Source: Verrucomicrobia bacterium UBA3761 (GTDB lineage Bacteria; Verrucomicrobiota; Kiritimatiellia; RFP12; UBA1067). Taken from it: a stretch of DNA of 38,996 bases. A model generated the notes under the pieces. That model was given only the letters and a program-made list of their open reading frames with translations. It was not told the origin of the DNA and did not search any database. The stretch's first letter is position 1. Each line of letters begins with the position of its first letter. Made by a program: the position numbers and the translations under genes. Positions 24,032 through 31,854 of the stretch are shown here, in pieces. The stretch covers positions 1-38,996 of the forward strand of contig DFGB01000070.1 of NCBI GenBank assembly GCA_002371135.1, read 5' to 3'.

Positions 24032-25233
24032 TCCGGCGCTCCTTCCCCCCACGGGCCATTGTAGAACTCGTAGGAAAAATAATGGTCGCTGATTCGCTTG
24101 GGCGCATCGGCGCCGGGCATCTTTTTGGGAGAAGTGGAATGAGCTATCGCGAGCGCCGCGATCGTAATGCAGGCGACGCCGGCGGCGGCGAACGGCAGAG
24201 TCCGCCAAAGATGATGCGAAATTTCATCGCGCATGGCGAGGTGCGCAGCAAAGAGCGGCGTCACGGGCAGCAGATACGCGAGCGGCACACGGCTTGTCAG
24301 GCACCAGAAGAACGCAATCGTGCAGACGGCGAGCAGCGGGAAATCGCAACGCAGGGAATACCGCGTCTTGCGCAGCAGGAAGAGCGACCACGGGAGCGTG
24401 ACGACGAGCGCCCACACGACAGCCACGCCGCGAAACGCCTCGCGTCCGGCGCCATACTTGTCGCCGTAATCGTGAACGAGAAAACGCAAGATGTTTTCGT
24501 TCACGAAGAAATACCTGAGGAACCCTGGTTCGCGAATTTCCATCAAGACGAACCATGGTGCGCATATCGCGATGAAAAGCGGCAGGGCGGGCGCAATGGC
24601 GCGCCAATCGGCGAACACGCGCCAGCGCCTGTTCGCAGCGGCGTCGACGATGGCCGGCAATGCGAAGAGAGCGAGTGCCACGGGTCCTTTTACCAGCATG
24701 CCCAAAGCGAGCAGCGCGGCTATGGCGAGCGAGCGCCAGATTTCCAGGCGTTTCCCGTCCGGCCGCGCCCAATAGAGAAGCAGGGCTCCGGATGCACAGC
24801 ACGCCAGAGGCATGTCGGTCATCGCGAATCCCGCCGTGGCGTAGGCCGCGCACGACGTCGCGCAGATTCCGGCGGCGAGCATGCCCGCCTCGTGCGACCG
24901 CTTGGAGCGGACGGCCGCGTATGTGAGGAAAATCAGCGCAAGGAATGATAAAAACGGGAACAGCCGGACGGCGAATTCATTCACTCCGAGCCACCGGCAT
25001 GCGAGGCCCGACGCCTGGAAAACGAGCGGCGGCTTGCCCGCAAACGGCTGATAAATACCATTGCATGTGAAACGCGGCACGATAAAATCGCCGGTTCTGG
25101 CCATATTGGCGGATATGGCGGCGTAGCGCGCTTCGCTCGGTTCGAACACCGGAAACGCGGCCATTGTCACGAGGCGAACGACAAGCGCCACGCACAATGC
25201 CACTCCGGCAACGACGACTCTCTTTTTTTTCAT
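24028..25233 (-). CDS. ArnT/PMT-like lipid-linked sugar transferase, short C-terminus
   Basis: Polytopic membrane glycosyltransferase of 401 residues. The first periplasmic loop has FPVFEPSEARYAAISANM and then GKPPLVFQ, the signature of ArnT and related GT-C enzymes that move a sugar from a polyprenyl phosphate donor to lipid A or another envelope acceptor. About ten hydrophobic helices follow. The usual C-terminal soluble domain of ArnT (total about 550 residues) is mostly missing, leaving only about 35 residues after the last helix. TATAAT lies 7 nt before the ATG, so this may be a leaderless transcript, though the -35 region is poor. First gene of the ArnT-GT2-regulator-kinase block. Confidence 0.88.
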   Translation of the reverse strand: MKKKRVVVAGVALCVALVVRLVTMAAFPVFEPSEARYAAISANMARTGDFIVPRFTCNGIYQPFAGKPPLVFQASGLACRWLGVNEFAVRLFPFLSFLALIFLTYAAVRSKRSHEAGMLAAGICATSCAAYATAGFAMTDMPLACCASGALLLYWARPDGKRLEIWRSLAIAALLALGMLVKGPVALALFALPAIVDAAANRRWRVFADWRAIAPALPLFIAICAPWFVLMEIREPGFLRYFFVNENILRFLVHDYGDKYGAGREAFRGVAVVWALVVTLPWSLFLLRKTRYSLRCDFPLLAVCTIAFFWCLTSRVPLAYLLPVTPLFAAHLAMRDEISHHLWRTLPFAAAGVACITIAALAIAHSTSPKKMPGADAPKRISDHYFSYEFYNGPWGEGAPE

Positions 25234-25240
25234 GCCGCAT

Positions 25241-25246
25241 ATTATA
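25241..25246 (-). promoter_or_regulatory. -10 box of the ArnT-like gene
   Basis: TATAAT on the minus strand, 7 nt before the ATG. No convincing -35 box is seen 16-18 bp upstream. Confidence 0.45.
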
Positions 25247-25287
25247 CACCCCGGAAATAACCGCCATATCGCCGCAACATGACCATA

Positions 25288-25325
25288 TGGTTAAGTTGGC
25301 AGTTAATAATTAGCAGTTAGCTGGA
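25288..25325. repeat. CAGTTA word copies
   Basis: The words ttggcagttaataatt and agcagttagctgg occur back to back in the 112-bp gap between xerD and the ArnT-like gene. Only two units, so periodicity cannot be judged. Nothing else is visible in this gap. Confidence 0.5.
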
Positions 25326-25345
25326 GCGGCAAGCGCGCTCTTGCA

Positions 25346-26242
25346 TCAACTTCGTGGATGGAACTTGGAATGGATGTCCTTGAAGCGGGCCGTGTCGACG
25401 TGGGTGTAGATTTGCGTGGTGGAAATGCTGGCGTGGCCGAGGAGTTCCTGTATGGCGCGGATGTCTGCGCCGTGCTGGAGCATGTGCGAGGCGAAGCAAT
25501 GCCTGAGGACATGCGGGGAAATGCGCTCCTTGGCGATGCCAACGGCTGCGGCGCGCTCCTTTATGATTTTAAATACGCCTTGCCGTGTGAATTTGCCGCC
25601 GAGACGCGTGAGGAACATCGTCGAAACCGCGAGGTCGCCACGCAGAAAAAAAGGCCTCGCCTCGGCGATATAGCGGTTGAGCGCCCTTCCAGCCGCCCCG
25701 CCTATAGGCACAAGCCGCTCCTTTGACCCCTTGCCCGTGATGCGCAAGAGCTCGCCGTCGGCTACGATGTCCTCTAGTTGCATCTCGCAAAGTTCCGAGA
25801 CGCGCAGACCGCAACCGTACATCGTTTCCAGGATGGCCCTGTCGCGGACGTCGCGAGGCGAATCGCCGTCGACAGCATCGAGCATTGCGAACGTCTCTTC
25901 CTCGGATAGAACGCGCGGGAGCGGGTGCTCGTGCTTCTGGGAATCCATCAACTCCGCGGGGTCGGACTTGATGATGCGCGTCGCCTTGAGATACTTCATG
26001 AACATTCTGATGGCGGCAGAGCGCTGCGCTCTGGTAGCGGACGACATGCCCTTGTCGCGCTCGCTTTTCAGGAAGCCGACGATGGCCTCGCACGTGATGC
26101 CAGACGCGTCCGAGACGCCTCGCGCATCGAACCACGCATTGAACATTGCGAGCGTGCGCGAATACGCCTCGCAGGTGTTCGCCGCCATCGAGCGCTCGAA
26201 TGCTAGATGCGAAATGAAGTCGCCTATCTGCGCAGTCAGCAT
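25346..26242 (-). CDS. xerD: Tyrosine recombinase XerC/XerD
   Basis: Site-specific recombinase of 298 residues, the typical length for the enzymes that resolve chromosome dimers at dif. The N-terminal SAM-like core-binding domain includes RSMAANTCEAYSRTL. The catalytic set is complete: R147 (GCGLRVSEL), K171 (TGKGSKERL), H244 and R247 (SPHVLRHCF), H270 (LLGHASISTT) and the nucleophile Y279. It begins 1 nt after the punA stop, so it is translationally coupled. Complete catalysis and a housekeeping-like setting argue for a chromosomal Xer rather than an integrase, but XerC and XerD cannot be separated by eye with confidence. Confidence 0.9.
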   Translation of the reverse strand: MLTAQIGDFISHLAFERSMAANTCEAYSRTLAMFNAWFDARGVSDASGITCEAIVGFLKSERDKGMSSATRAQRSAAIRMFMKYLKATRIIKSDPAELMDSQKHEHPLPRVLSEEETFAMLDAVDGDSPRDVRDRAILETMYGCGLRVSELCEMQLEDIVADGELLRITGKGSKERLVPIGGAAGRALNRYIAEARPFFLRGDLAVSTMFLTRLGGKFTRQGVFKIIKERAAAVGIAKERISPHVLRHCFASHMLQHGADIRAIQELLGHASISTTQIYTHVDTARFKDIHSKFHPRS

Positions 26243-26243
26243 T

Positions 26244-27062
26244 TCAGACGAGCGCGATAAAGTCGTCGATGAGGGTGGCCATGATTTCCTTCGCGTCCTC
26301 GGCTGCCTTGACGACCTCTTCGTGCGACAACGGGCGGATGCCAATCCCGGCGGCGAGATTGGTGACGAGCGAAAGGCCGGCCGTCTTCATTCCACAGGCC
26401 CTGGCGAATATCGCTTCGGGGACGGTCGACATGCCGACGACATCGGCGCCAAGGCGTTTATAGGCCTGGATTTCGGCCGGCGTCTCGTAGCAAGGGCCGG
26501 TCGTGCAGGCATAGATGCCGTCCATGACGCGCAAGGCGCGGCGATTGGCGATTGAATGCAGAAGATCGACGAAATGCTTGGAATATACTTCGCTCATATC
26601 AGGGAATCTCGCGCCCCATTCTTCATTGTGGGGGCCGATGAGCGGGTTGTCCTGAAGGAAGTTGAGGTGGTCGCGGATGATGACGAAATCGCCTGGGCGC
26701 AAGGCGGAATTGATGCCTCCGGCCGCATTCGTCAAAAGGAGCTTCGTCGCGCCCATGCGCCGCAGTATCTCGACGCTCATCACGACGCTCTCCCAGCGCG
26801 CTCCTTCATAGTAGTGGCGACGTCCGCACCACGCCACTATGCGCTTGCCGAAGCGCTCGAACATCACCATCTCGCCGGCGTGCCCCTTTACGGTCGGCGC
26901 GCCAAGGCCGGGGATGTCGTCGTACGAAATGCGTTGCAGTACTTCATCGGCCTTGATCGCATCCGACCAACCGCTGCCTAGCACCATGCCGAGATCCGGC
27001 GGGCGGGTGAAACATTCGTCGGGAAGATACCCGGCCGCCTTGTCAAAGAAAGTCTTGTCCAT
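26244..27062 (-). CDS. punA: Purine nucleoside phosphorylase (class I, trimeric type)
   Basis: Cytoplasmic salvage enzyme of 272 residues cleaving purine nucleosides with phosphate to base and ribose-1-phosphate. Family motifs in order are LGSGWS (29-34; phosphate loop), VKGHAGE, GRRHYYEG, TNAAGGIN, TGPCYETPAEI and GMSTVPE. The length matches the 270-280 residues of trimeric PNPs. No Shine-Dalgarno sequence is visible; the region just upstream of the ATG is the CGATTT heptamer repeat. It forms a two-gene unit with xerD. Confidence 0.93.
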   Translation of the reverse strand: MDKTFFDKAAGYLPDECFTRPPDLGMVLGSGWSDAIKADEVLQRISYDDIPGLGAPTVKGHAGEMVMFERFGKRIVAWCGRRHYYEGARWESVVMSVEILRRMGATKLLLTNAAGGINSALRPGDFVIIRDHLNFLQDNPLIGPHNEEWGARFPDMSEVYSKHFVDLLHSIANRRALRVMDGIYACTTGPCYETPAEIQAYKRLGADVVGMSTVPEAIFARACGMKTAGLSLVTNLAAGIGIRPLSHEEVVKAAEDAKEIMATLIDDFIALV

Positions 27063-27074
27063 GATGATATTTTC

Positions 27075-27138
27075 GATTTTTGATTTACGATTTGCGATTT
27101 GCGATTTACGATTTTCGAAAAATCGAAAAATCGAAAGA
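27075..27138. repeat. CGATTT heptamer repeat with an inverted tail
   Basis: GATTT begins at 27075, 27082, 27089, 27096, 27103 and 27110, exactly 7 bp apart. Reverse-complement copies (aaaaatcg) follow up to 27138, giving a hairpin that fills the gap between the dihydroorotase stop and the punA start. Confidence 0.88.
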
Positions 27139-27140
27139 TG

Positions 27141-28247
27141 CTAAACGGGCCAGCACGAGAACTCCATGTCCTCGTATGGCATGTTGCGCGAAAGGGAGCG
27201 GAAGAACTTCGATTTGACCTTTCTAGTCTTGCCGATTTCGATTTTCGTGTGAGGTATCCTGGCGAGGCGTTCCGGGCCGTTGCGGATTATCCAGAGCGGC
27301 ATATCATACCACGCGCGCGCCCAATCCTTGATGCCCATTTTCTCCTGTTCGACCATGACATGGTACGTAACCGGGATGGCTGTTTCAAGGCCGATGATGC
27401 CGTTGGCGCTGCGGAGGAAGCCGATATTCTTCGCCTGCGGCGGGTGGGGTGCGTGGTCGGTCGCAAACATCAACACGCCGTCCTTCACGGCACGACGCAA
27501 TTCGGCGCGGTCTTCATGATTCCCAAGCGGCGGCGCCATTTTCCAGTTTGCGTCGTCGGCGGCGATTTCCTCGCACGAGAGAAGCAAATGGTGCGGCGTC
27601 GCTTCGGCGGTGACGGGCAAACCTTCCTTCTGCGCATAGCGCACTAGTTCCACGCCCTCGGCGGTCGAGATATGCTGGATGTGCAAGCGGCAGCCTGTCA
27701 CGCGGCAAAGAGAAATATCACGCTTGATGGCGGCGGTTTCGGCCTCGACGGGAATCACCGGCAGACCCAGTCGGCGCGCAAATTCGCAGTCCCTCATCAC
27801 GCCGCGCTTCTGGATGGAAAGATCCATCGCATGTTCGCAGATGCACATATCGAGAGCCTTCGCGCGCCGCATCGCCTCTTCCATCACCTTCGCATCGGCG
27901 ACATATGCGCCGTCGTCGGTGAAGAACGCAGCTCCTGCGTCGGCGAGGGCTTCGAGCTGGGCGACCTCGCGCCCGAGCCGCCCGCGCGTTATGCAGGCGG
28001 ACGGGATGATCTTGACCGGGAGCGATGTATCGTACAGCTGAGAGCGCACCCACTCCACGCTATCGCCGGCCGGGGTGGTGTTGGGCATCGTCACGACTGC
28101 GCCAAAACCGCCATGACGCGCCGCGGCCGCGCCGCTCTGCGTCGTCTCGGCCGCCGGCATCCCCGGATCGCGGAAATGCACGTGGACGTCTATGAAACCT
28201 GGAAATTCGTATGTGATTGACGATTTTGTCATTTTGGGCATTTGCAT
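27141..28247 (-). CDS. pyrC: Dihydroorotase (class I type), lacking the N-terminal beta segment
   Basis: Metal-dependent amidohydrolase of 368 residues catalysing carbamoyl-aspartate to dihydroorotate in pyrimidine synthesis. The metal motif DVHVHFRDPG (20-29) lies almost at the N-terminus. Further ligands are FFTDDGA, ICEHAMDL, LHIQHISTAEG and the catalytic FATDHAPHP. Usual class I enzymes carry about 50 residues before the HxH motif, forming part of a beta-sandwich; here about 20 precede it, so that part is reduced. ATGs at 28247, 28241 and 28232 are all possible and none has a Shine-Dalgarno sequence. I keep the longest. The CTAG repeat lies directly upstream. Confidence 0.85.
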   Translation of the reverse strand: MQMPKMTKSSITYEFPGFIDVHVHFRDPGMPAAETTQSGAAAARHGGFGAVVTMPNTTPAGDSVEWVRSQLYDTSLPVKIIPSACITRGRLGREVAQLEALADAGAAFFTDDGAYVADAKVMEEAMRRAKALDMCICEHAMDLSIQKRGVMRDCEFARRLGLPVIPVEAETAAIKRDISLCRVTGCRLHIQHISTAEGVELVRYAQKEGLPVTAEATPHHLLLSCEEIAADDANWKMAPPLGNHEDRAELRRAVKDGVLMFATDHAPHPPQAKNIGFLRSANGIIGLETAIPVTYHVMVEQEKMGIKDWARAWYDMPLWIIRNGPERLARIPHTKIEIGKTRKVKSKFFRSLSRNMPYEDMEFSCWPV

Positions 28248-28248
28248 T

Positions 28249-28288
28249 CTAGATTGTCTAGATGATCTAGAAATTCTAGAGGTTCTAG
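28249..28288. repeat. CTAG word repeat, exact 9-bp period (copy 3)
   Basis: CTAG at 28249, 28258, 28267, 28276 and 28285, in a TTCTAGANN context. It lies between the exonuclease stop and the dihydroorotase start. Confidence 0.88.
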
Positions 28289-28307
28289 ACTTTTCAACTG
28301 CATCCGC

Positions 28308-28763
28308 TTAGAACTCGGGACTTATGAACAGCGCCAGATTTGCGCAGGCGACGGCATCGTAGAGCGCATCGTGCCAGGTGCGGTTTTCGATAGCCGGCGC
28401 AATGCCGAAAAGCTCGCAGAGCGGCCCGAGCGCGTAGCTCTCTATTCCCTTGTATCTCGCCTTGGCGAGCTTCAATGTGTCGACCCACGGCCCCCAATTC
28501 GTCAGCGGCGCGATGCGGCGGAGAATCGTCCTCTCTGTCGCGATATTGTGCGCTACGAGCGTTGCGCCCGCGAGATATGGATAGAACTCGTCCCATTGCG
28601 CCATCATAGGCTCTGCATCGGGCGTGAGGCACGTTCCGAAAAACCACTCGCGCGTTTCGACGATTTTCCCGTCACGCACGATGGCGACGCCAAGCTGCCA
28701 GGGATCGTTCGCGCCGCCGCCTTCGTATCCCGTCGTCTCGAAATCTAGCGCCGTGAAATCCAT
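28308..28763 (-). CDS. Small DEDDh-type 3'-5' exonuclease-like protein
   Basis: Protein of 151 residues with the RNase T / DNA polymerase III epsilon fold. Exo I is ALDFETTG with D7 and E9. Exo II, normally HNxxFD, reads AHNIATERT, so the usual Asp is replaced by E77. Exo III is WHDALYDA with H131 and D136. An Asp-to-Glu change may alter metal binding, so activity is uncertain. The start at 28763 is 1 nt after the GH43 stop, with no SD of its own, so it is translated by coupling. The linkage to a glycoside hydrolase has no obvious functional logic. Confidence 0.8.
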   Translation of the reverse strand: MDFTALDFETTGYEGGGANDPWQLGVAIVRDGKIVETREWFFGTCLTPDAEPMMAQWDEFYPYLAGATLVAHNIATERTILRRIAPLTNWGPWVDTLKLAKARYKGIESYALGPLCELFGIAPAIENRTWHDALYDAVACANLALFISPEF

Positions 28764-28764
28764 C

Positions 28765-30492
28765 TCAGTGGACGTCTTCTCTTCTTTCGATTCTAAACCA
28801 GTCCGCATCGAGCCAGCCGCGGTCTTTGCAGTCCGGAGCTGAGAAGGCGAACATGCCGATCGTCGCGCCAATCCACTTGCCCTGCGAGGCGGTGAAAGTC
28901 TTGGGGGCGGTCTTCCACGTCTGGCCGTCAAACGAATACGAGAATGTACAGATAGGCTCTGGCGCGAGGCCCTTTGGAGGAATCGCGCCGGGCGCGACGT
29001 CGACGCGCAGCCATATATCGCGCACCTTCGCCGTGCGTAGGCCCGCGCCTATCACAGTTGCATCGACGGTATCTAGAACGGTCGAGGTCTCTGGCTTGCC
29101 CTTGTCAGCCTTGATGCATTCGGTGTAGACGACGTCGAAGCCATCGCCACGCGATTTGAGGCCGAGGCGCGCGTAATTCATGCCCTGCACGATTATACCG
29201 CCTTCCTCTGAATCCTGCTTTGCGCCGACTTGCGCCTTCATGGTCGCCGCGAAAGCGAAGGCGGGGAATTTCTGGACAAGGAGATTGGGCGTGTTCCAGG
29301 TGTTCGGTCCTGAAGAGACTTTGGCGAACTGCGAGAACGGCACGCTTATGGACGACGCGCTTTCCCACGCGCCCGCAACCGGCGTCGTGTAGAGGCGGAA
29401 AAAGCCCTGCGTCGTCGGGAATCCTGCCTGTTGATACGACTTCCCGAGCCACTGCCACTGCGGGCCTAGGGTGTTCGTATCAAACTCATCGTCGAGCTGT
29501 GGATACTGCCACTGGCCCTTGGATTCGCCAGAGAGGCTTTTGGGCATTTCATATTCCTCGACCGGCTCGCCGCAGCCGTCGCCATCTTCGTCGACGCCGA
29601 TGACAGGCCAGCCATCCTCGCGCCACGCCATCGGCTCAAGGTAGACGATGCGCCCGTAGGCGTCGCGGTCGGAGAAGTGGATGAACCAGTCTTCGCCGGC
29701 GGCGTTGCGCACCCAGCCACCCTGGTGGGGTCCGTTTATCTTCGTCTTGCCCTGCGCGAGAATCGTGCGGCTTTCATAGGGGCCGTAGGGGGACTTCGAG
29801 CGCATTGCGACTTCCCAGCCGGAGCCGACGCCGCCCGCCGGGAACATCACCCAGTACTCGCCGTCCTTCTTGTAGAACTTCGGGCCCTCGGTCGTGAAAT
29901 TGCCCTCTGGAACGCCGTCGTAGACGAGAGTCTCTTCTCCGAGCGGGGCAGTCTCGTTTGCATCGAGTTCGAGGACGGTAAGCACACTGTTCAGGCGCGC
30001 GCGGGAGTTCGCCCAAGCGTGAATCAAGTAAACGCGGCCGTCGTCGTCATAGAGAGGGCAGACGTCGATTATCCCAAGGCCCTTCTTGACGAGTCGCGGC
30101 GAGGACCAAGGGCCTGCGGGATTCTTCGCACTGATGCGGTAGATGCCCCTGTCGGGATCGCCCCAGTAAATCACGAACGCGCCGCGGTCCTTGCGGTAGC
30201 GGATGGACGGCGCCCAAACCGCGTTGCCGTGCTCAGGCGACTCGGTGGGGAACGGATGCTCCTTGAGCGCGTAGCCGGCATAGGACCAGTTCACCAAATC
30301 CTCTGAAACGAGGACCGGCAAGCCCGGCAGACCGCCGAAACTCGACGCAGTCATGTAGAACTTCCCGTCCGGCCCGGCGCAGACGTCAGGGTCGGAAAAG
30401 TCCATGACGAGAACCGGGTTTTTGTACGTCGCCGCAAGTGCAACGCAACTTGCGAGAAACAAAAAGGAACAGGAAAGAAACAGCCGACGCAT
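28765..30492 (-). CDS. Secreted GH43 glycoside hydrolase with C-terminal beta-sandwich
   Basis: Exported enzyme of 575 residues acting on arabinose- or xylose-containing glycans. Signal peptide 1-21. The five-bladed propeller begins TYKNPVLVMDFSDPDV and holds the predicted base D34, pKa modulator D143 (IIDVCPLYDDDG) and acid E202 (TEGPKFYKK). Around residue 330 a second domain (YPQLDDEFDTNTLGPQWQW) resembles the GH43 C2/DUF1349 sandwich seen in many beta-xylosidases and arabinofuranosidases. The start has no SD; TATATT directly touches the ATG. The exonuclease gene is coupled downstream. Substrate specificity cannot be set from sequence alone. Confidence 0.9.
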   Translation of the reverse strand: MRRLFLSCSFLFLASCVALAATYKNPVLVMDFSDPDVCAGPDGKFYMTASSFGGLPGLPVLVSEDLVNWSYAGYALKEHPFPTESPEHGNAVWAPSIRYRKDRGAFVIYWGDPDRGIYRISAKNPAGPWSSPRLVKKGLGIIDVCPLYDDDGRVYLIHAWANSRARLNSVLTVLELDANETAPLGEETLVYDGVPEGNFTTEGPKFYKKDGEYWVMFPAGGVGSGWEVAMRSKSPYGPYESRTILAQGKTKINGPHQGGWVRNAAGEDWFIHFSDRDAYGRIVYLEPMAWREDGWPVIGVDEDGDGCGEPVEEYEMPKSLSGESKGQWQYPQLDDEFDTNTLGPQWQWLGKSYQQAGFPTTQGFFRLYTTPVAGAWESASSISVPFSQFAKVSSGPNTWNTPNLLVQKFPAFAFAATMKAQVGAKQDSEEGGIIVQGMNYARLGLKSRGDGFDVVYTECIKADKGKPETSTVLDTVDATVIGAGLRTAKVRDIWLRVDVAPGAIPPKGLAPEPICTFSYSFDGQTWKTAPKTFTASQGKWIGATIGMFAFSAPDCKDRGWLDADWFRIERREDVH

Positions 30493-30499
30493 AATATAA

Positions 30500-30601
30500 A
30501 GCAGGAAGCAGGAAAGGAGGGATATCTGGAATATCTAGACTTTCCAAAGCTTCCAGGTTTTCTAGAACTTCTAGAACTTCTAGAGCTTCTAGAAAACCTG
30601 G
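30500..30601. repeat. CTAG word repeat, 9-bp register, ending in a perfect palindrome (copy 4)
   Basis: CTAG at 30535, 30562, 30571, 30580 and 30589; the 27-bp jump equals three units whose words have decayed. CCAGGTTTTCTAGAA (30553-30567) and TTCTAGAAAACCTGG (30587-30601) are perfect 15-bp inverted arms around a 19-nt loop. GCAGGAA heptamers precede it at 30500-30520. It fills the gap between nagA (end) and GH43 (start). Confidence 0.88.
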
Positions 30602-30616
30602 AACTCAGGACTAATG

Positions 30617-31774
30617 CTACTTGCGCTGTTCGCCGTCGACGAAGACTGCGGACGGCTTCCAGCTGCGCGGATTTATGACAACAAGGTCGGCGGTGAAGCC
30701 CTTCTCGACCTTGCCGAGCTTATCGCCCCACCCCTGTTCGATAGCCTGGTTCCACGATGTGGTGCGGACGAGATCCTTGAGAGGAATGCCGGTGACTTCG
30801 TGGACGTTCTTGAGGCCATTACCCATCCACAGCGTGGAGCCGGCCAAGTTGCCGCCCTTGACGAGACGCGCCTCGCCGTTCTCGAGTTTCACTTCGAGGC
30901 CGCCCATCGTGAACGCATAGCCATCCTTGCAGTGCGAACAGCGAAGGGAGTCGGTGATCATCTGCACGTGCGCGAGATTGCGGCGTGTAAAGATGAGCTT
31001 GAGCATGTCTGGGCAGAGGTGGATCTTGTCGCAGATGACTTCGGTGTTCAGGTCCTCGATGAGGAAGCCAGCGCCGACCATGCCGATTTCGCGATGATGG
31101 AGCGGCGTCATCTGGTTGCAGAAGTGAGTCATGTGACGAAGGCCGTTCTTGTAGGCCGGCATCAGGTCGGCGAGTTTCGCACCGGTATGTCCGCACGAAG
31201 GAACGACGCCAATCTTGAAGCACTCCTTGGCAAACTTCGCGCCACCCTCCGTCTCGACGGCGTAGGAAATCTGCTTGACGGGATAAATCCTGGCGATGGC
31301 CTTGACTTCCTTGATATCCGGCTTGCGGACGTAGCTCGGGTTCTGGGCGCCACAGCATTTGACGTTGATGAACGGTCCTTCGAGGTGGATGCCGGGCGCC
31401 TTGGCAAACGGCATGCCAGCGTCGGCGTACGCATTCAAATTGCGCGCCGCGGTCTCAAGCTCTTCGTGGGAAACAGTGAGTGTGGTCGGCAGGAAGGTCG
31501 TGACGCCTTCTTCGAGTTTGCCTTCGGCGAACTTGAAAATCGCCTGTGGATCCGCGTCGCAGAAATCGTACGTAAGCGCTCCGTGCGTGTGGACGTCGAT
31601 GAAGCCAGGCATCACATACTGGCCCTTGACGTCGACAACGGTGGTCGCGCCCTTCTCGGACGCTGCCTTCGTCCCGACGCTCTTGATCGTCTTGCCTTCG
31701 ATGACGATCGTCGCGTTCTCCAGGTCGATGCCCGGCGAAATCACGTGCGCGTTCTTGATGATTGTCTTCTCCAT
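30617..31774 (-). CDS. nagA: N-acetylglucosamine-6-phosphate deacetylase
   Basis: Cytoplasmic amidohydrolase of 385 residues removing acetate from GlcNAc-6-phosphate, so that the glucosamine-6-phosphate can enter glycolysis or wall synthesis. Motifs are DVHTHGA (60-66), GIHLEGPF with the metal Glu, CGHTGA, THFCNQMTPLHHRE and the catalytic Asp in MITDSL. The start at 31774 has AAGGAG 7 nt upstream; an ATG further out overlaps the -10 region. It has its own promoter and no nagB or PTS gene is adjacent in the window. Confidence 0.93.
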   Translation of the reverse strand: MEKTIIKNAHVISPGIDLENATIVIEGKTIKSVGTKAASEKGATTVVDVKGQYVMPGFIDVHTHGALTYDFCDADPQAIFKFAEGKLEEGVTTFLPTTLTVSHEELETAARNLNAYADAGMPFAKAPGIHLEGPFINVKCCGAQNPSYVRKPDIKEVKAIARIYPVKQISYAVETEGGAKFAKECFKIGVVPSCGHTGAKLADLMPAYKNGLRHMTHFCNQMTPLHHREIGMVGAGFLIEDLNTEVICDKIHLCPDMLKLIFTRRNLAHVQMITDSLRCSHCKDGYAFTMGGLEVKLENGEARLVKGGNLAGSTLWMGNGLKNVHEVTGIPLKDLVRTTSWNQAIEQGWGDKLGKVEKGFTADLVVINPRSWKPSAVFVDGEQRK

Positions 31775-31813
31775 CGGTTCGCTCCTTGTTGGATTGTGGT
31801 TTTTATGTCGCAA

Positions 31814-31842
31814 ATTATACCATTTGCCGGGAAAAAGCGCAA
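31814..31842 (-). promoter_or_regulatory. Promoter of nagA
   Basis: Minus strand TTGCGC (31837-31842) and TATAAT (31814-31819), 17-bp spacer. The leader of about 33 nt includes AAGGAG. Confidence 0.65.
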
Positions 31843-31854
31843 GTCAACTTTTTC

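Noticed and set aside
25346..26242. Integrase marking an integrated element
   Set aside because: Length and complete Xer signatures, coupling to punA and lack of attachment-site repeats or phage genes indicate a housekeeping Xer recombinase.
926..30601. Diversity-generating retroelement or retron as source of the repeats
   Set aside because: No reverse transcriptase, template/variable repeat pair with A-specific changes, or msr/msd-like unit is visible in the window.
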